64,000 bases of DNA from an uncultured Collinsella sp. (GTDB lineage: Bacteria; Actinomycetota; Coriobacteriia; Coriobacteriales; Coriobacteriaceae), in contig CAKUHP010000002.1 in NCBI GenBank assembly GCA_934658705.1, positions 34,249 through 98,248 of the forward strand, read 5' to 3'. This document shows positions 15,670 to 24,477 of the stretch, piece after piece. Below the pieces are notes generated by a model. That model was not told where the DNA came from and made no database searches. It saw nothing but the letters and a program-made list of their open reading frames with translations. How positions within the stretch are numbered: position 1 is the stretch's first letter; every line of letters begins with the position of its first letter. The position numbers and the translations under genes are program-made.

Positions 15670-18396
15670 ATGGCAGCTACGGATATCGAGCGCGGTCTTT
15701 CGACCGCCGAGGTCGAGGAACGCATTGCCGCTGGCAAGATCAACCGCAACATGGAGCTCAAGACCAAGTCGGTCAAAGAGCTCATCATCGAGAACCTCTG
15801 CACGCTGTTTAACTTAATCAACGTGATTCTGGCGATTCTGGTCATTATGACCGGTTCGTTTAAGAACCTGACGTTTCTGTTCGTGGTGTTCCTCAACACC
15901 GCCATCGGCGTCATCCAGTCCATGCGCTCCAAAAAGATGGTCGACAAGCTCACGCTGCTCACCTCTAAGAAGGCCATTGCGGTGCGCGACGGTGCTGAGG
16001 TGGAGCTCGACCTGGACCAGATCGTGCTCGACGACATCATTCGCCTCGGGCGCGGCGACCAGATTCCCGCCGACGCCGTGGTGGTGTCGGGCGAGGCGCT
16101 CGTTAACGAGAGCCTGCTCACAGGCGAGAGCGACCTTATTAAGAAGCAACCCGGCTCCGAGCTCATGAGCGGCAGCTTTATCGACTCGGGCCTGCTGCGC
16201 GCCCGCGTGATCCATGTCGGTGCCGACAATTACGTGGCCAAGATCAACAACGAGGCCAAGTACGTCAAAAAGGTCAATTCCGAGATCATGAACGCACTCA
16301 ACGCCATCGTGCGGTTCGCGAGCATCATCATGATTCCGCTCGGACTGGCGCTGTTCGCCTCGAGCGTGAGCGACCTATGGGACGCCGCCGGTACCCCGGG
16401 CGATAGCGCGCTTTCGTGGTGTTTTTCCGAGCTGCTGGCCGGCCGCGTGCCTTCGTCGGCGCTGCTGTCCACGGTTGGTGCCCTACTGGGCATGATTCCG
16501 CAGGGCCTGGTGCTGCTGACCTCGTCGGTGCTTGCCATCGCCACGGTGCGACTCGCGCGCCGCAAGGTGCTGGCGCAGCAGCTCTACTGTATCGAGACGC
16601 TTGCCCGCGTCGATGTGCTGTGCCTGGACAAGACCGGTACCATCACGTCGGGCCGCATGGAGGTCGAGGGCACCTATCCGTTGCCGGTCGAGGGCGTTGG
16701 CCTGGGCGTGGGCGTCGGATCGGACGAGGCAACCGTTCCCTTCGATACCACGGTGCTCGACTTTGCGCTTGCCAACGTGGCGCGCTCGACTTCGGCCGAT
16801 GCCAACGAGACCTGCCAGGCACTGCTCAACTACTATGCCGACCGCCCGGTCGAGGTGTCCGAGCCGCTGTCGGTCATCCCGTTCTCGTCGTCCAAAAAGT
16901 GGAGTGGTGCCTCGTTTGCACAGGGCTCCTATGTGATGGGCGCGGCGCAGTTTGTGCTTTCGGACCGCGTGTTTGCACAGGTCGAGAATCGCGTGGCCGA
17001 GCTTGCCGACACCTGCCGCGTGCTCGTGGTGGCGCGTGTTGACGGTTTTACGCCCGACGGCGACATGGTGGGCGAGGCCGAGCCCGTGGGCTTTGTGACC
17101 ATCCGCGACGAGATCCGCACCTCGGCTGCCGAGACCATCGGCTACTTTAATGAGCAGGGCGTGACGCTCAACGTGATCAGCGGCGACGACCCCCGCACGG
17201 TGTCGTCGATTGCGCGCGTGGTGGGCGTGCCGGGTGCCGACGCCTATGTAGACGCCACGACGCTTGATACACCTGCTAAGCTCGACGCGGCGGTGGACCG
17301 CTATCACGTCTTTGGGCGTGTGACGCCGCAGCAAAAGCGCGAGCTCGTGCAGGCGCTCAAGCGCCGCGGGCACACCGTGGCCATGACGGGTGACGGCGTC
17401 AACGACGTGCTGGCGCTCAAGGAGGCCGACTGTTCCGTGGCGATGGCCGCCGGCTCCGATGCCGCGCGTAACGTTGCAGAGATCGTGCTCGTCGATAATG
17501 ACTTTGCCTCGATGCCCGCCGTGGTGGCCGAGGGCCGCCGCTCCATTAACAACCTGCAGCGCTCCGCCTCGCTGTTCCTGACCAAGACGCTGTTCTCGAT
17601 GGGCCTGGCGGCTCTGTGCATCGCGCTGCCGCCGTATCCGTTTGAGCCCATCCAGATGACGCTCATCAATTTCTTCTGCATCGGCGCGCCGGGCTTTGTG
17701 CTGGGCCTTGAGCCCAACAACGCCCGCGTGAAGGGGTCGTTCTTGACCAACGTGCTCAAACGTGCGCTGCCTGCGTCGGTTGCAGTCATTTTGGCCGCGA
17801 TGCTCGATATCTTCGTGGCCCGCGTGTTTGGGTTTAGCCAGCTCACGCTGTCCACGATGTGTCTGCTCACGTCGTGTGCGGCGAGCGTCAGCCTGATCTG
17901 GCGCATCTCCCAGCCGCTCACGCCCCTGCGCGTGATGCTCTTCGTGTTTGTCGTGGCCGGCATTTTGACGGGTGTTATCGGGTTCCCGGCACTGCTGTCC
18001 ATCGCCAACCTGTCTGTGAGCCAGATGGTCATTTTGGCGGTCATCATCGTCTTTACCTGCTCGGTGTTCTTTAAGCTCGCCACGATGATGGATTCGCTTA
18101 AGCCGCGTCGTCGCCATGCGGCCACGGGTTTTGGCCGCGGCGTGCGCGTGCGTCTGGGACGCGGTGGCGGCAAGGTGAGCTCGACGGGCTCGACGGCCGG
18201 ACGTTTTGCCAGGCGCGTCGCCGCCGACATGGCTCAGCGTCGCGAGGAGCGCACCGCCCACGAAGCCGAGGTCCGCGCGCTCGAGGGTGTGGCCCAGGCG
18301 CAGCCCAAGAAAAAAAAGAGCTCCGGCGCCAAGCGCTTGCGCGTGACCAAATCGCCCCAAGGCATCAAAGTCTCGATGCCCAAGAAAAAGAAGTAG
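15670..18396 (+). CDS. P-type cation ATPase, CtpE-like
   Basis: A 908-residue E1-E2 ATPase. It has the N-terminal actuator lead-in GLSTAEVEERIAAGKIN, LLTGES, MIPQGLVLLTSS in the ion-site helix, phosphorylation motif DKTGT (Asp320) and TGDGVNDVLALKEADCSVAM. About ten hydrophobic helices are expected. The sequence around MIPQGLVLL and the MAAGSDAARNVAEIVLVDNDF stretch resemble actinobacterial CtpE, linked in mycobacteria to calcium uptake; the ion here is inferred only. The last 90 or so residues form a very basic cytoplasmic tail ending in KKKK. Start ATG 15670 keeps the family N-terminus; ATG 15658 is an alternative, and neither has a strong RBS. Confidence 0.88.
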   Translation: MAATDIERGLSTAEVEERIAAGKINRNMELKTKSVKELIIENLCTLFNLINVILAILVIMTGSFKNLTFLFVVFLNTAIGVIQSMRSKKMVDKLTLLTSKKAIAVRDGAEVELDLDQIVLDDIIRLGRGDQIPADAVVVSGEALVNESLLTGESDLIKKQPGSELMSGSFIDSGLLRARVIHVGADNYVAKINNEAKYVKKVNSEIMNALNAIVRFASIIMIPLGLALFASSVSDLWDAAGTPGDSALSWCFSELLAGRVPSSALLSTVGALLGMIPQGLVLLTSSVLAIATVRLARRKVLAQQLYCIETLARVDVLCLDKTGTITSGRMEVEGTYPLPVEGVGLGVGVGSDEATVPFDTTVLDFALANVARSTSADANETCQALLNYYADRPVEVSEPLSVIPFSSSKKWSGASFAQGSYVMGAAQFVLSDRVFAQVENRVAELADTCRVLVVARVDGFTPDGDMVGEAEPVGFVTIRDEIRTSAAETIGYFNEQGVTLNVISGDDPRTVSSIARVVGVPGADAYVDATTLDTPAKLDAAVDRYHVFGRVTPQQKRELVQALKRRGHTVAMTGDGVNDVLALKEADCSVAMAAGSDAARNVAEIVLVDNDFASMPAVVAEGRRSINNLQRSASLFLTKTLFSMGLAALCIALPPYPFEPIQMTLINFFCIGAPGFVLGLEPNNARVKGSFLTNVLKRALPASVAVILAAMLDIFVARVFGFSQLTLSTMCLLTSCAASVSLIWRISQPLTPLRVMLFVFVVAGILTGVIGFPALLSIANLSVSQMVILAVIIVFTCSVFFKLATMMDSLKPRRRHAATGFGRGVRVRLGRGGGKVSSTGSTAGRFARRVAADMAQRREERTAHEAEVRALEGVAQAQPKKKKSSGAKRLRVTKSPQGIKVSMPKKKK

Positions 18397-18409
18397 TCCG
18401 CGGCCTTCA

Positions 18410-18491
18410 GGGATGATTTTTCAGGGACGGGGATTAAAAAATCATTAGGTACACAATGATTTTTTAATCCCCGTCCCTGAAAAATCATCCC
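18410..18491. repeat. 82-bp palindromic repeat, copy B (GGGACGGGG family)
   Basis: Perfect 37-bp arms (18410-18446, 18455-18491) with an 8-nt spacer. About 32 nt of each arm match copy A at 9724-9801 almost base for base, including GGGACGGGGATTAAAAAATC. The spacer AGGTACAC is, on the other strand, GTGTACCT, close to copy A's GCGTGCCT, so the copies are in opposite orientation. Nested ATGATTTTT/AAAAATCAT hairpins lie within each arm. It sits 14 nt after the P-type ATPase stop. The remaining 106 nt before the next gene hold only an extended -10-like TGTTATGCT (18549-18557). Confidence 0.95.
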
Positions 18492-18597
18492 CCAAAAGAC
18501 TGCCCTGCGATGTTGAATTGGTGCCTTGTGCCTGTGGGGGCGTAGCGATGTTATGCTCTAACCTCGATTGTTCGAATGATTCCGAAAAGAGGATGCC

Positions 18598-19752
18598 GTG
18601 ATCTGCCCGCATTGTCTCAAGACCATAGAGGACGGCTCCTCGTTCTGCCCCTATTGCAATGCCTACGTTGGACCTGGCGACGGCCCCGAGCACACCGAGT
18701 TCGTGTTTTGCGACGGCTGCGGCGCCCGCCTGTCTCCGCATGACCGCACCTGCCCCAAGTGCGGCCGTCCTGCGCCGGGCATCCTTTCCAAGGACGCCGC
18801 CGCATCCGACCTCGCGGCAGGCCGTACGGCTGGTTTTCCGCGTCTGACCCAGGAGCAGATCGATACCGAGGTCCCTCATGCGCCGGCTTCTGCGGCCGCA
18901 GTGCTCTCGGACGCCGCCGACCCCAACGAGACCTGCGTGCTGCCGGCCTTCGACAAGGACTTTGGCATCCCCAAGGTCGATATCCCCCTGCCGGTGTCCC
19001 TGCGCGATGACGCTCAGTCCAAAAATCAAAAACCCAAGCGCAAAGTGCACCCGGACGAGGATGCCTATCATAAGCATAAGCGTCAGATTCCCAAGCCGCT
19101 CATCGTCATTGCGGTGCTTGCCGCTGTGTGCGGCGGCGCCTATTGGTTTGTGACGGCGGATCCCATGGGCGTCATGCCGGGCTTCTACGATCAGTTTGGC
19201 CAGGCGGCCAAGACCGCGTTCCCCTCGCGTCAGAAAGGCGAGGCTACCGAGGAGGACACCAAGTCCGACGATACCGCGGAGGTCGTTCAGGAGGAGACTG
19301 TTCTTTCCGACGACCAGCTCTATACCAAGCTCGACGGGCTGTACCAGACCATCGTGTCGTATAGCGACGATGACCAGATCGGCGAGGTCATCGACTCGTT
19401 TAACAGCGGCTATCTTCGCACACCGCTCTCCACGCGTCAGGAGTTGTCGCAGAGTGCCTACGCCCTGCGTGACCAGATCAAAAAGACCCAAGACGAGCTC
19501 AACAACCTTAAGGTGCAGGACGATACCGTCTACGCGGAGGACATCGACCACTTAAAGCAGCTTGCCGAGTGGATGTACGAGCGCGTCGACATGATCTGCC
19601 AAAGCTGGGATATCTCGCTGTCCATTCCCGATGGCGAGTCGCTGAGCGCCCGTCAGAGCGAGATTCTGGCGCCCATCGCACAGGGCGGCAACAGCGCCCT
19701 TAACCAGTACGATGCCAACGTGAGCGCCTGGAAGCCGCAGCCGCGTTCCTAA
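18598..19752 (+). CDS. Zinc-ribbon, single-pass membrane protein of unknown function
   Basis: A 384-residue protein with two N-terminal zinc ribbons: C3-x2-C6...C17-x2-C20 and C38-x2-C41...C52-x2-C55. A disordered linker and the basic stretch KQIPKP-like segment come before one transmembrane helix (about 167-186, PLIVIAVLAAVCGGAYWFV). An extracytoplasmic part follows that is acidic, then helical (residues about 230-384, with possible coiled coil). The ribbons therefore face the cytoplasm and the helical domain the outside. The GTG start at 18598 follows AGAGG. No enzyme motif is visible. Similar ribbon-TM-helix proteins occur in Gram-positives, but no function is assigned here. Confidence 0.8.
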   Translation: MICPHCLKTIEDGSSFCPYCNAYVGPGDGPEHTEFVFCDGCGARLSPHDRTCPKCGRPAPGILSKDAAASDLAAGRTAGFPRLTQEQIDTEVPHAPASAAAVLSDAADPNETCVLPAFDKDFGIPKVDIPLPVSLRDDAQSKNQKPKRKVHPDEDAYHKHKRQIPKPLIVIAVLAAVCGGAYWFVTADPMGVMPGFYDQFGQAAKTAFPSRQKGEATEEDTKSDDTAEVVQEETVLSDDQLYTKLDGLYQTIVSYSDDDQIGEVIDSFNSGYLRTPLSTRQELSQSAYALRDQIKKTQDELNNLKVQDDTVYAEDIDHLKQLAEWMYERVDMICQSWDISLSIPDGESLSARQSEILAPIAQGGNSALNQYDANVSAWKPQPRS

Positions 19753-19788
19753 TTTGTTGCCCTCCGGCGGCATAACCTGCGTGCGCAA

Positions 19789-19818
19789 TTGATGGAAGCC
19801 CGTGCTTATTGCTACAAT
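19789..19818 (+). promoter_or_regulatory. Sigma-70 promoter of the cyclophilin gene
   Basis: TTGATG (19789-19794), 18-nt spacer, TACAAT (19813-19818), about 40 nt before the start codon. Confidence 0.7.
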
Positions 19819-19857
19819 TCGTACAAATATGCTTTAAACGCACGAGGAAGGAACCAC

Positions 19858-20400
19858 ATGTTTGGTTTTAAGAAAGAGCTTTACACGCCCGAGTACCAGC
19901 TCGCTGGTGACGAGTGCGCGATTATCGAGACGTCGAAGGGCACGATCAAGGTCAAGTTTGACGGCGAGGGCGCTCCCATCCATGTGGCGAACTTCTGCGA
20001 GCTTTCCACGATGGGATTCTACGACGGCCTTAAGTTCCATCGCTATGTGCCCGGCTTTGTGATCCAGGGCGGCGACCCCAATACTCGCGATATGTCCGGC
20101 GCCGATGTTGCCGCCGGCCTTGAGGGCCCCGACGGCATGCCCGGTACCGGTGGCCCCGGCTACTGCATCAAGGGCGAGTTCGCCACCAACCCGCGCAACA
20201 GCCATGTGGACGGCGCGCTTGCCATGGCGCGTTCCATGGATCCCGATTCCGCGGGCTCGCAGTTCTACTTCTGCCTGGGCGCCCAGCACAACCTCGATTC
20301 CGGCTACACCGTCTTTGGCACCACGGTCGAGGGCCTCGATGTGATTTCGCAGCTGCGCGCCGGCGACGAGATCGTCCACGTCGAGATCGTTCACGAGTAA
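19858..20400 (+). CDS. ppi: Peptidyl-prolyl cis-trans isomerase, cyclophilin type
   Basis: A 180-residue cytoplasmic cyclophilin (no signal peptide). It has the core motifs FHRYVPGFVIQGGDPNTRDMSG and MARSMDPDSAGSQFYFCLG, then YTVFGTTVEGLDVI. The canonical catalytic Arg (FHRVIPGFMIQGGD position) is kept. The insert GLEGPDGMPGTGGPGYCIKGEF is typical of bacterial PPIases. It speeds prolyl isomerisation during folding. Start ATG 19858 has AGGAAGG upstream and its own promoter; the TPR gene follows 12 nt after the stop. Confidence 0.93.
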   Translation: MFGFKKELYTPEYQLAGDECAIIETSKGTIKVKFDGEGAPIHVANFCELSTMGFYDGLKFHRYVPGFVIQGGDPNTRDMSGADVAAGLEGPDGMPGTGGPGYCIKGEFATNPRNSHVDGALAMARSMDPDSAGSQFYFCLGAQHNLDSGYTVFGTTVEGLDVISQLRAGDEIVHVEIVHE

Positions 20401-20412
20401 AAGGGGACTTCC

Positions 20413-21708
20413 TTGAATAGCCAGCTGATCCAACAGGGCCGCGCCGCTTATCGCGCGGGTGATTTTTCTGCTGCCGCCCAAATGCTCGGTGCGGCAAAGA
20501 CCCCCAGCGAGATCATGGGTGAGGCCGACCATCTGCGCGGCAACGCCCTGATGCACCTGGGCATGTACGCCGAGGCTGCCGAGGCCTACGCCGCCGCTCT
20601 GAACGACGGCACCTATGGCAAGCGCGGCGCGCTGCTCACCAACCGTGGCAAGGCGCTCGCAGCCGTGGGTGACTACACCACGGCTGCCCAGGCTTTCTCC
20701 GCCGCGACTCAGGACGCTTCTTACGCAACGCCCTTTAAGGCCTACCTGGGCCTGGGCAACGCTCTCTTCCAGTCGGGCGACTACGCCAACGCCGGCACCG
20801 CCTTCCGCCAGGCCGCCATTGACGGCGCCAACCCAGCTCCTGCCGCCGCCCTTGGTGAGCTTGGCCGCTGCTTCATCAAGCTCGGTCGCCCGGCAGACGC
20901 CGTGGAGACCTATCGCACGGCTATCGATTTTGCCGGTCCGCGCGACGACAGCCGCGCGCTGAACGCCGGCATGGGCGAGGCGCTCTCTGCCGCCGGTCGT
21001 CCCTCCGAGGCACTTGACGCCTTTAACGCCGCCACCGCCGACGGCATTTACCAGCTTACGCCCGAGCAGTCCGACGAGCTTGCCCGCGTGCACGATTCGC
21101 TCGCCGCGCTTTCGGCCCAGACTGCCATGGCCACGGCTCCGGCTCCCTCGATGGACGCTCCTGCCGTCGACCCGCTCGATCCTACGGGTGCGACCGGTCA
21201 GTTTATGCCCGATCCCTCGGACACCGGCTTCTTTACGCTGTCTGAGTCCGAGATGGTCCAGCAGGACCGCAAGCAGGCCAAGGTCCGCCGTCGCCATCGC
21301 CACACGGGCCTTAAGGTCTTCCTGGTGCTTCTTCTGCTGATTGTGATCGCCGCCGGCGGTCTGGGGTTTGCCTACACGCGCGGCATGGGCATCCCCTCGC
21401 AGGAGTCCGTCATCACCGATCTGTTCCAGGCTGCCGGCGACGGCGATACCGCCAAGGCCGAGTCCTGCCTGGCCTCGAGCCTGTCCGAGGACGCCAAGGC
21501 AATGATCATCTCCTCGATTCCGCAGGGCGCCACCGTGTCCATCGAGGGCATGGACCAGTCCATGACCGAGACCACTGCCAAGGTGAAGGCTTCGCTGTCC
21601 AAGGGCGGCGAGCAGGAGTACACCGTCAAATTCGTGCGCTCTGACAACCATATCGGTTGGGCCGTGTCCTCGTTCGATATCGATTTCTCGGCTGCCGATA
21701 ACCAGTAG
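20413..21708 (+). CDS. TPR-repeat membrane protein
   Basis: A 431-residue protein beginning with a TTG preceded by AAGGGGA. Residues 1 to about 230 are tandem TPR-like helical pairs (LIQQGRAAYRAGDFSAAAQM, ALMHLGMYAEAAEAYAAAL, YLGLGNALFQSGDYANAGTA). A disordered linker and the basic KVRRRHRHTG come before one transmembrane helix (about 299-321). A roughly 100-residue outer domain (SVITDLFQAAGDGDTAKAE, SLSEDAKAMI) follows that resembles DUF4878-type lipocone-like domains. The TPRs face the cytoplasm. It is likely cotranscribed with the cyclophilin. The role is unknown; a scaffold linking inside and outside is plausible because mreB follows. Confidence 0.8.
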   Translation: MNSQLIQQGRAAYRAGDFSAAAQMLGAAKTPSEIMGEADHLRGNALMHLGMYAEAAEAYAAALNDGTYGKRGALLTNRGKALAAVGDYTTAAQAFSAATQDASYATPFKAYLGLGNALFQSGDYANAGTAFRQAAIDGANPAPAAALGELGRCFIKLGRPADAVETYRTAIDFAGPRDDSRALNAGMGEALSAAGRPSEALDAFNAATADGIYQLTPEQSDELARVHDSLAALSAQTAMATAPAPSMDAPAVDPLDPTGATGQFMPDPSDTGFFTLSESEMVQQDRKQAKVRRRHRHTGLKVFLVLLLLIVIAAGGLGFAYTRGMGIPSQESVITDLFQAAGDGDTAKAESCLASSLSEDAKAMIISSIPQGATVSIEGMDQSMTETTAKVKASLSKGGEQEYTVKFVRSDNHIGWAVSSFDIDFSAADNQ

Positions 21709-21731
21709 TGACCTTATGGGGTTTGGCCATG

Positions 21732-21765
21732 CCCGGTGCCTCGCCGCGAGCGGGGTGCCGGGTTT
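21732..21765 (+). terminator. Possible terminator before mreB
   Basis: Stem CCCGGTGCC/GGTGCCGGG with two G-U pairs, then TTTG. The U-tract is short. Confidence 0.5.
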
Positions 21766-21821
21766 GCGCTAGTATGAGCTATTAGGTTTTCCAGCAATCA
21801 TCCAACACATCAGGAGTTGCG

Positions 21822-22865
21822 TTGTTTTCTTTGATGGATATGTTCTTCGGTAGCTACGCGGGCGATCTTGCCATCGACCTCGGTACCGCCAACACGCTTG
21901 TCTCTGTGCGCGGCAAGGGCATCGTCATCCGCGAGCCCTCCGTCGTCGCCATCGACAAAAACGATGAGCGCATCCTGGCGGTCGGCATCGAGGCCAAGCG
22001 CATGCTCGGCCGTACGCCCGGCAACATCGTGGCCGTTCGTCCCCTTAAGGACGGCGTCATCGCCGACTTCGATGTTACCGAGGCCATGCTTCGCTACTTT
22101 ATCGACAAGGCGTCCGAGAAACGCTATCCGTGGACCCCGCGTCCGCGCGTCGTCGTTTGCGTCCCCTCCGGCGTCACGTCGGTCGAGAAGCGCGCTGTCT
22201 TCGAGGCTACGATTCAGGCCGGCGCTCGCCAGGCCTATCTGATCGAGGAGCCCATGGCGGCCGCTATCGGCGCCGACCTGCCCGTCGAGGAGCCCACCGG
22301 CTCCATGGTCATCGACATCGGCGGCGGTACCACCGAGGTCGCCGTTATCGCCATGGGCGGTATCGTCGTTTCCCAGTCCATTCGTATTGCCGGCGACGAG
22401 TTTGATCAGGCAATCCTCACGCATGTTCGTGATGCTTACAACCTGGCCATCGGCGAGCGTACGGCCGAGGACATTAAGATCAAGGTCGGCTCCGCTGTGC
22501 CGCTCAAGGACGAGCTCGACGTCGAGGTCAACGGCCGCGATGTCATCACGGGCCTGCCCAAGACGGTTCGCATCGAGAGCGAGGAGATTCGCCGAGCCCT
22601 CAACAAGCCGCTCGACGAGATGGCCAAGGCCGTTAAGGATGCCTTGGACGCCACGCCGCCCGATCTTGCCTCGGACCTTATGTACTACGGCATTCTGTTG
22701 ACCGGCGGCGGCGCGCTGCTGCGCGGCCTCGACGTGCGCCTGCGCGACGAGACCGGCGTCTCTGTCAACGTCAGCCCCACGGCGCTCGACAACGTCGTCA
22801 ACGGCTGCGCCCGCGTGCTCGAAGCCAACGCATTTGACGGTGGCTTCGTCCAGACCAATGCTTAA
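21822..22865 (+). CDS. mreB: Rod shape-determining protein MreB
   Basis: A 347-residue bacterial actin. Nucleotide-binding signatures are IDLGTANTLV (phosphate 1), DIGGGTTEVAVI (phosphate 2) and LTGGGALLRGLD (adenosine). The N-terminal MFSLMDMFFGSY is amphipathic, suited to membrane binding. It forms membrane filaments that guide the elongasome. The TTG start at 21822 is chosen because AGGAG lies 5 nt upstream; ATG 21834 would be 17 nt from it. First gene of mreB-mreC-mreD-mrdA-rodA. Confidence 0.96.
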   Translation: MFSLMDMFFGSYAGDLAIDLGTANTLVSVRGKGIVIREPSVVAIDKNDERILAVGIEAKRMLGRTPGNIVAVRPLKDGVIADFDVTEAMLRYFIDKASEKRYPWTPRPRVVVCVPSGVTSVEKRAVFEATIQAGARQAYLIEEPMAAAIGADLPVEEPTGSMVIDIGGGTTEVAVIAMGGIVVSQSIRIAGDEFDQAILTHVRDAYNLAIGERTAEDIKIKVGSAVPLKDELDVEVNGRDVITGLPKTVRIESEEIRRALNKPLDEMAKAVKDALDATPPDLASDLMYYGILLTGGGALLRGLDVRLRDETGVSVNVSPTALDNVVNGCARVLEANAFDGGFVQTNA

Positions 22866-22886
22866 TTTCCAAAAGGTGGATTCCAT

Positions 22887-23885
22887 TTGGCACGATCTTC
22901 GGGTTTCTCTTCAAATCTGAATACCAAGCGACAATCAACGGGTATGCGCCCGTTGATTGTTTTCAGCGTGATTTCGGTCCTGCTGCTCACGTTTTATATT
23001 CGTGAGGGCGAGGCGGGGCCGATCCATGCCGTTCGCTCGGGCGTGACGACGATTACCACGCCGGTGCGCTTTGTGGGTTCGGCGGTGGCGACACCGTTTA
23101 ACGCCATCGGCAACGTGTTCTCGAACCTTACGGCCTCGCAGGACACGCTTGCCGAGCTTAAGAAGCAAAACGAGGAGCTCACTTCCAAAGTTGCCGAACT
23201 CTCCGAGGCGCAAAAGACCGCCGAGCGCCTGGAGGGCCTGGTCGGCCTGCAGTCGACCTATAACCTCAAGTCGACCGCCGCGCGCATCGTGGGCGCTTCG
23301 GGAGATGCCTGGACCTCGACGGTCACCATCGACAAGGGTTCTGCCGACGGTCTTACCATCAATATGCCCGTGACGAGCTCTGCCGGTGTTATCGGTCAGA
23401 TTATCGAGGTTTCGGCCAAGACGTCCACCGTGCGCCTGATTGGTGACGAGAACTCGGGTGTGTCCGCCATGGTGCAGGACACGCGCGCCCAGGGCATGCT
23501 GCAGGGCCAGCCCGATGGAACCTTGCGCCTTGAGTACGTGAGCGTCGACTCCGACGTTAAGGTGGGCGACATCATCGTGACCTCGGGTATTGGTGGCGTG
23601 TTCCCCAAGGGCCTGCCGCTTGGCACCGTTTCCTCGGTCGAGAAGTCGGCCAACGACGTGTACTACACCATCGTGGTGCGCGCGCAGACCACGGCCGAGA
23701 ACAACGAGGAGGTGCTGGTCATCACCTCGCTGACCGATGAGCAGTCGGCCTCGGACGATGACGTGAACACGGCCAACAGCACGCCGCAGGGCACCTCGCG
23801 CGATGCGGCGACCAAGACCAAGGACGAGGGTTCGGACGACAGCTCCGATGCGTCCGAAACGACCGACTCGGGTTCGAGCGAATAG
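22887..23885 (+). CDS. mreC: Rod shape-determining protein MreC
   Basis: A 332-residue bitopic protein. It has a short cytoplasmic N-terminus, one transmembrane helix (about 20-38, RPLIVFSVISVLLLTFYI), a coiled coil (about 85-118, LAELKKQNEELTSKVAELSE) and the beta-barrel MreC core (GDAWTSTVTIDKGSADGL, MLQGQPDGTLRLEYV, VTSGIGGVFPKGLPLG). An acidic Ser/Asp-rich tail of about 50 residues ends the protein and is not part of the conserved fold. It scaffolds PBP2-RodA outside the membrane. Start TTG 22887 follows AAAGGTGG. Confidence 0.94.
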   Translation: MARSSGFSSNLNTKRQSTGMRPLIVFSVISVLLLTFYIREGEAGPIHAVRSGVTTITTPVRFVGSAVATPFNAIGNVFSNLTASQDTLAELKKQNEELTSKVAELSEAQKTAERLEGLVGLQSTYNLKSTAARIVGASGDAWTSTVTIDKGSADGLTINMPVTSSAGVIGQIIEVSAKTSTVRLIGDENSGVSAMVQDTRAQGMLQGQPDGTLRLEYVSVDSDVKVGDIIVTSGIGGVFPKGLPLGTVSSVEKSANDVYYTIVVRAQTTAENNEEVLVITSLTDEQSASDDDVNTANSTPQGTSRDAATKTKDEGSDDSSDASETTDSGSSE

Positions 23886-23897
23886 GGAGGCACGTCC

Positions 23898-24464
23898 ATG
23901 GATCTTCACGAGCAGGGGGCGAGCTCCCGTACGTTTGCGATTGCAGCCGTCGTGTGCGTGCTGCTGCAGGTGGGCCTGGCGCCGCAGATCTCTATCGCGG
24001 GCGGCCGCGTCAACTTTATGATTATCCTGGTGTGCCTGGGCGTGTTCTCGGGCGACTCCACGCGTGCCGTCGTATGCGGCTTTTGCAGCGGCCTGTTTTA
24101 CGACCTGTCGGCATCTGTGCCGGTGGGCGTTATGTCGCTGCTGCTGACGGTGGGAAGCTTTGCCCTGGTGCATAGCGCCGCCGGTCAGGTGAGCGGCTCT
24201 CCGAGCGCGCGCGGTATTACCGTGGGCGCCTTCGCGCTCGCCATCAACGTGGTGTACAGCATCATCTTGCTCTTTATGGGTTTGGAGACGAGCTTTGTGG
24301 TTGCCATTTTTGGGCATGCCCTGCCGTCCTCGATTCTGACGGGCCTGGTTGCCATTCCGTTTTTGATGTCCGGCGCCGCGCCGCAGGCCGGTTACGGATT
24401 CTCCGCACGCGGTAATCGCCAGACGGGCATGCGCTTTAAGCCCAAGACCCGAAAGCTCAAATAG
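23898..24464 (+). CDS. mreD: Rod shape-determining protein MreD
   Basis: A 188-residue polytopic membrane protein with about five hydrophobic segments, including GLAPQISIAGGRVNFMIILV and GLFYDLSASVPVGVMSLLL, the latter matching the conserved G-x-x-x-D-L region of MreD. It partners MreC in the elongasome. Start ATG 23898 has GGGAGG upstream; it sits 12 nt after mreC and 13 nt before mrdA. Confidence 0.9.
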   Translation: MDLHEQGASSRTFAIAAVVCVLLQVGLAPQISIAGGRVNFMIILVCLGVFSGDSTRAVVCGFCSGLFYDLSASVPVGVMSLLLTVGSFALVHSAAGQVSGSPSARGITVGAFALAINVVYSIILLFMGLETSFVVAIFGHALPSSILTGLVAIPFLMSGAAPQAGYGFSARGNRQTGMRFKPKTRKLK

Positions 24465-24477
24465 GGGAGGCCCATAG

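Noticed and set aside
15537-16229. Minus-strand frame ending GAPCWIRTNGLLLRRQTL
   Set aside because: Antisense of tRNA-Arg(CCG) and the P-type ATPase; no independent support.
18234-18488. Small minus-strand protein running through the palindrome at 18410
   Set aside because: Its shared peptide with a frame at 9724-9801 comes only from the repeat itself; there is no start signal or family support.
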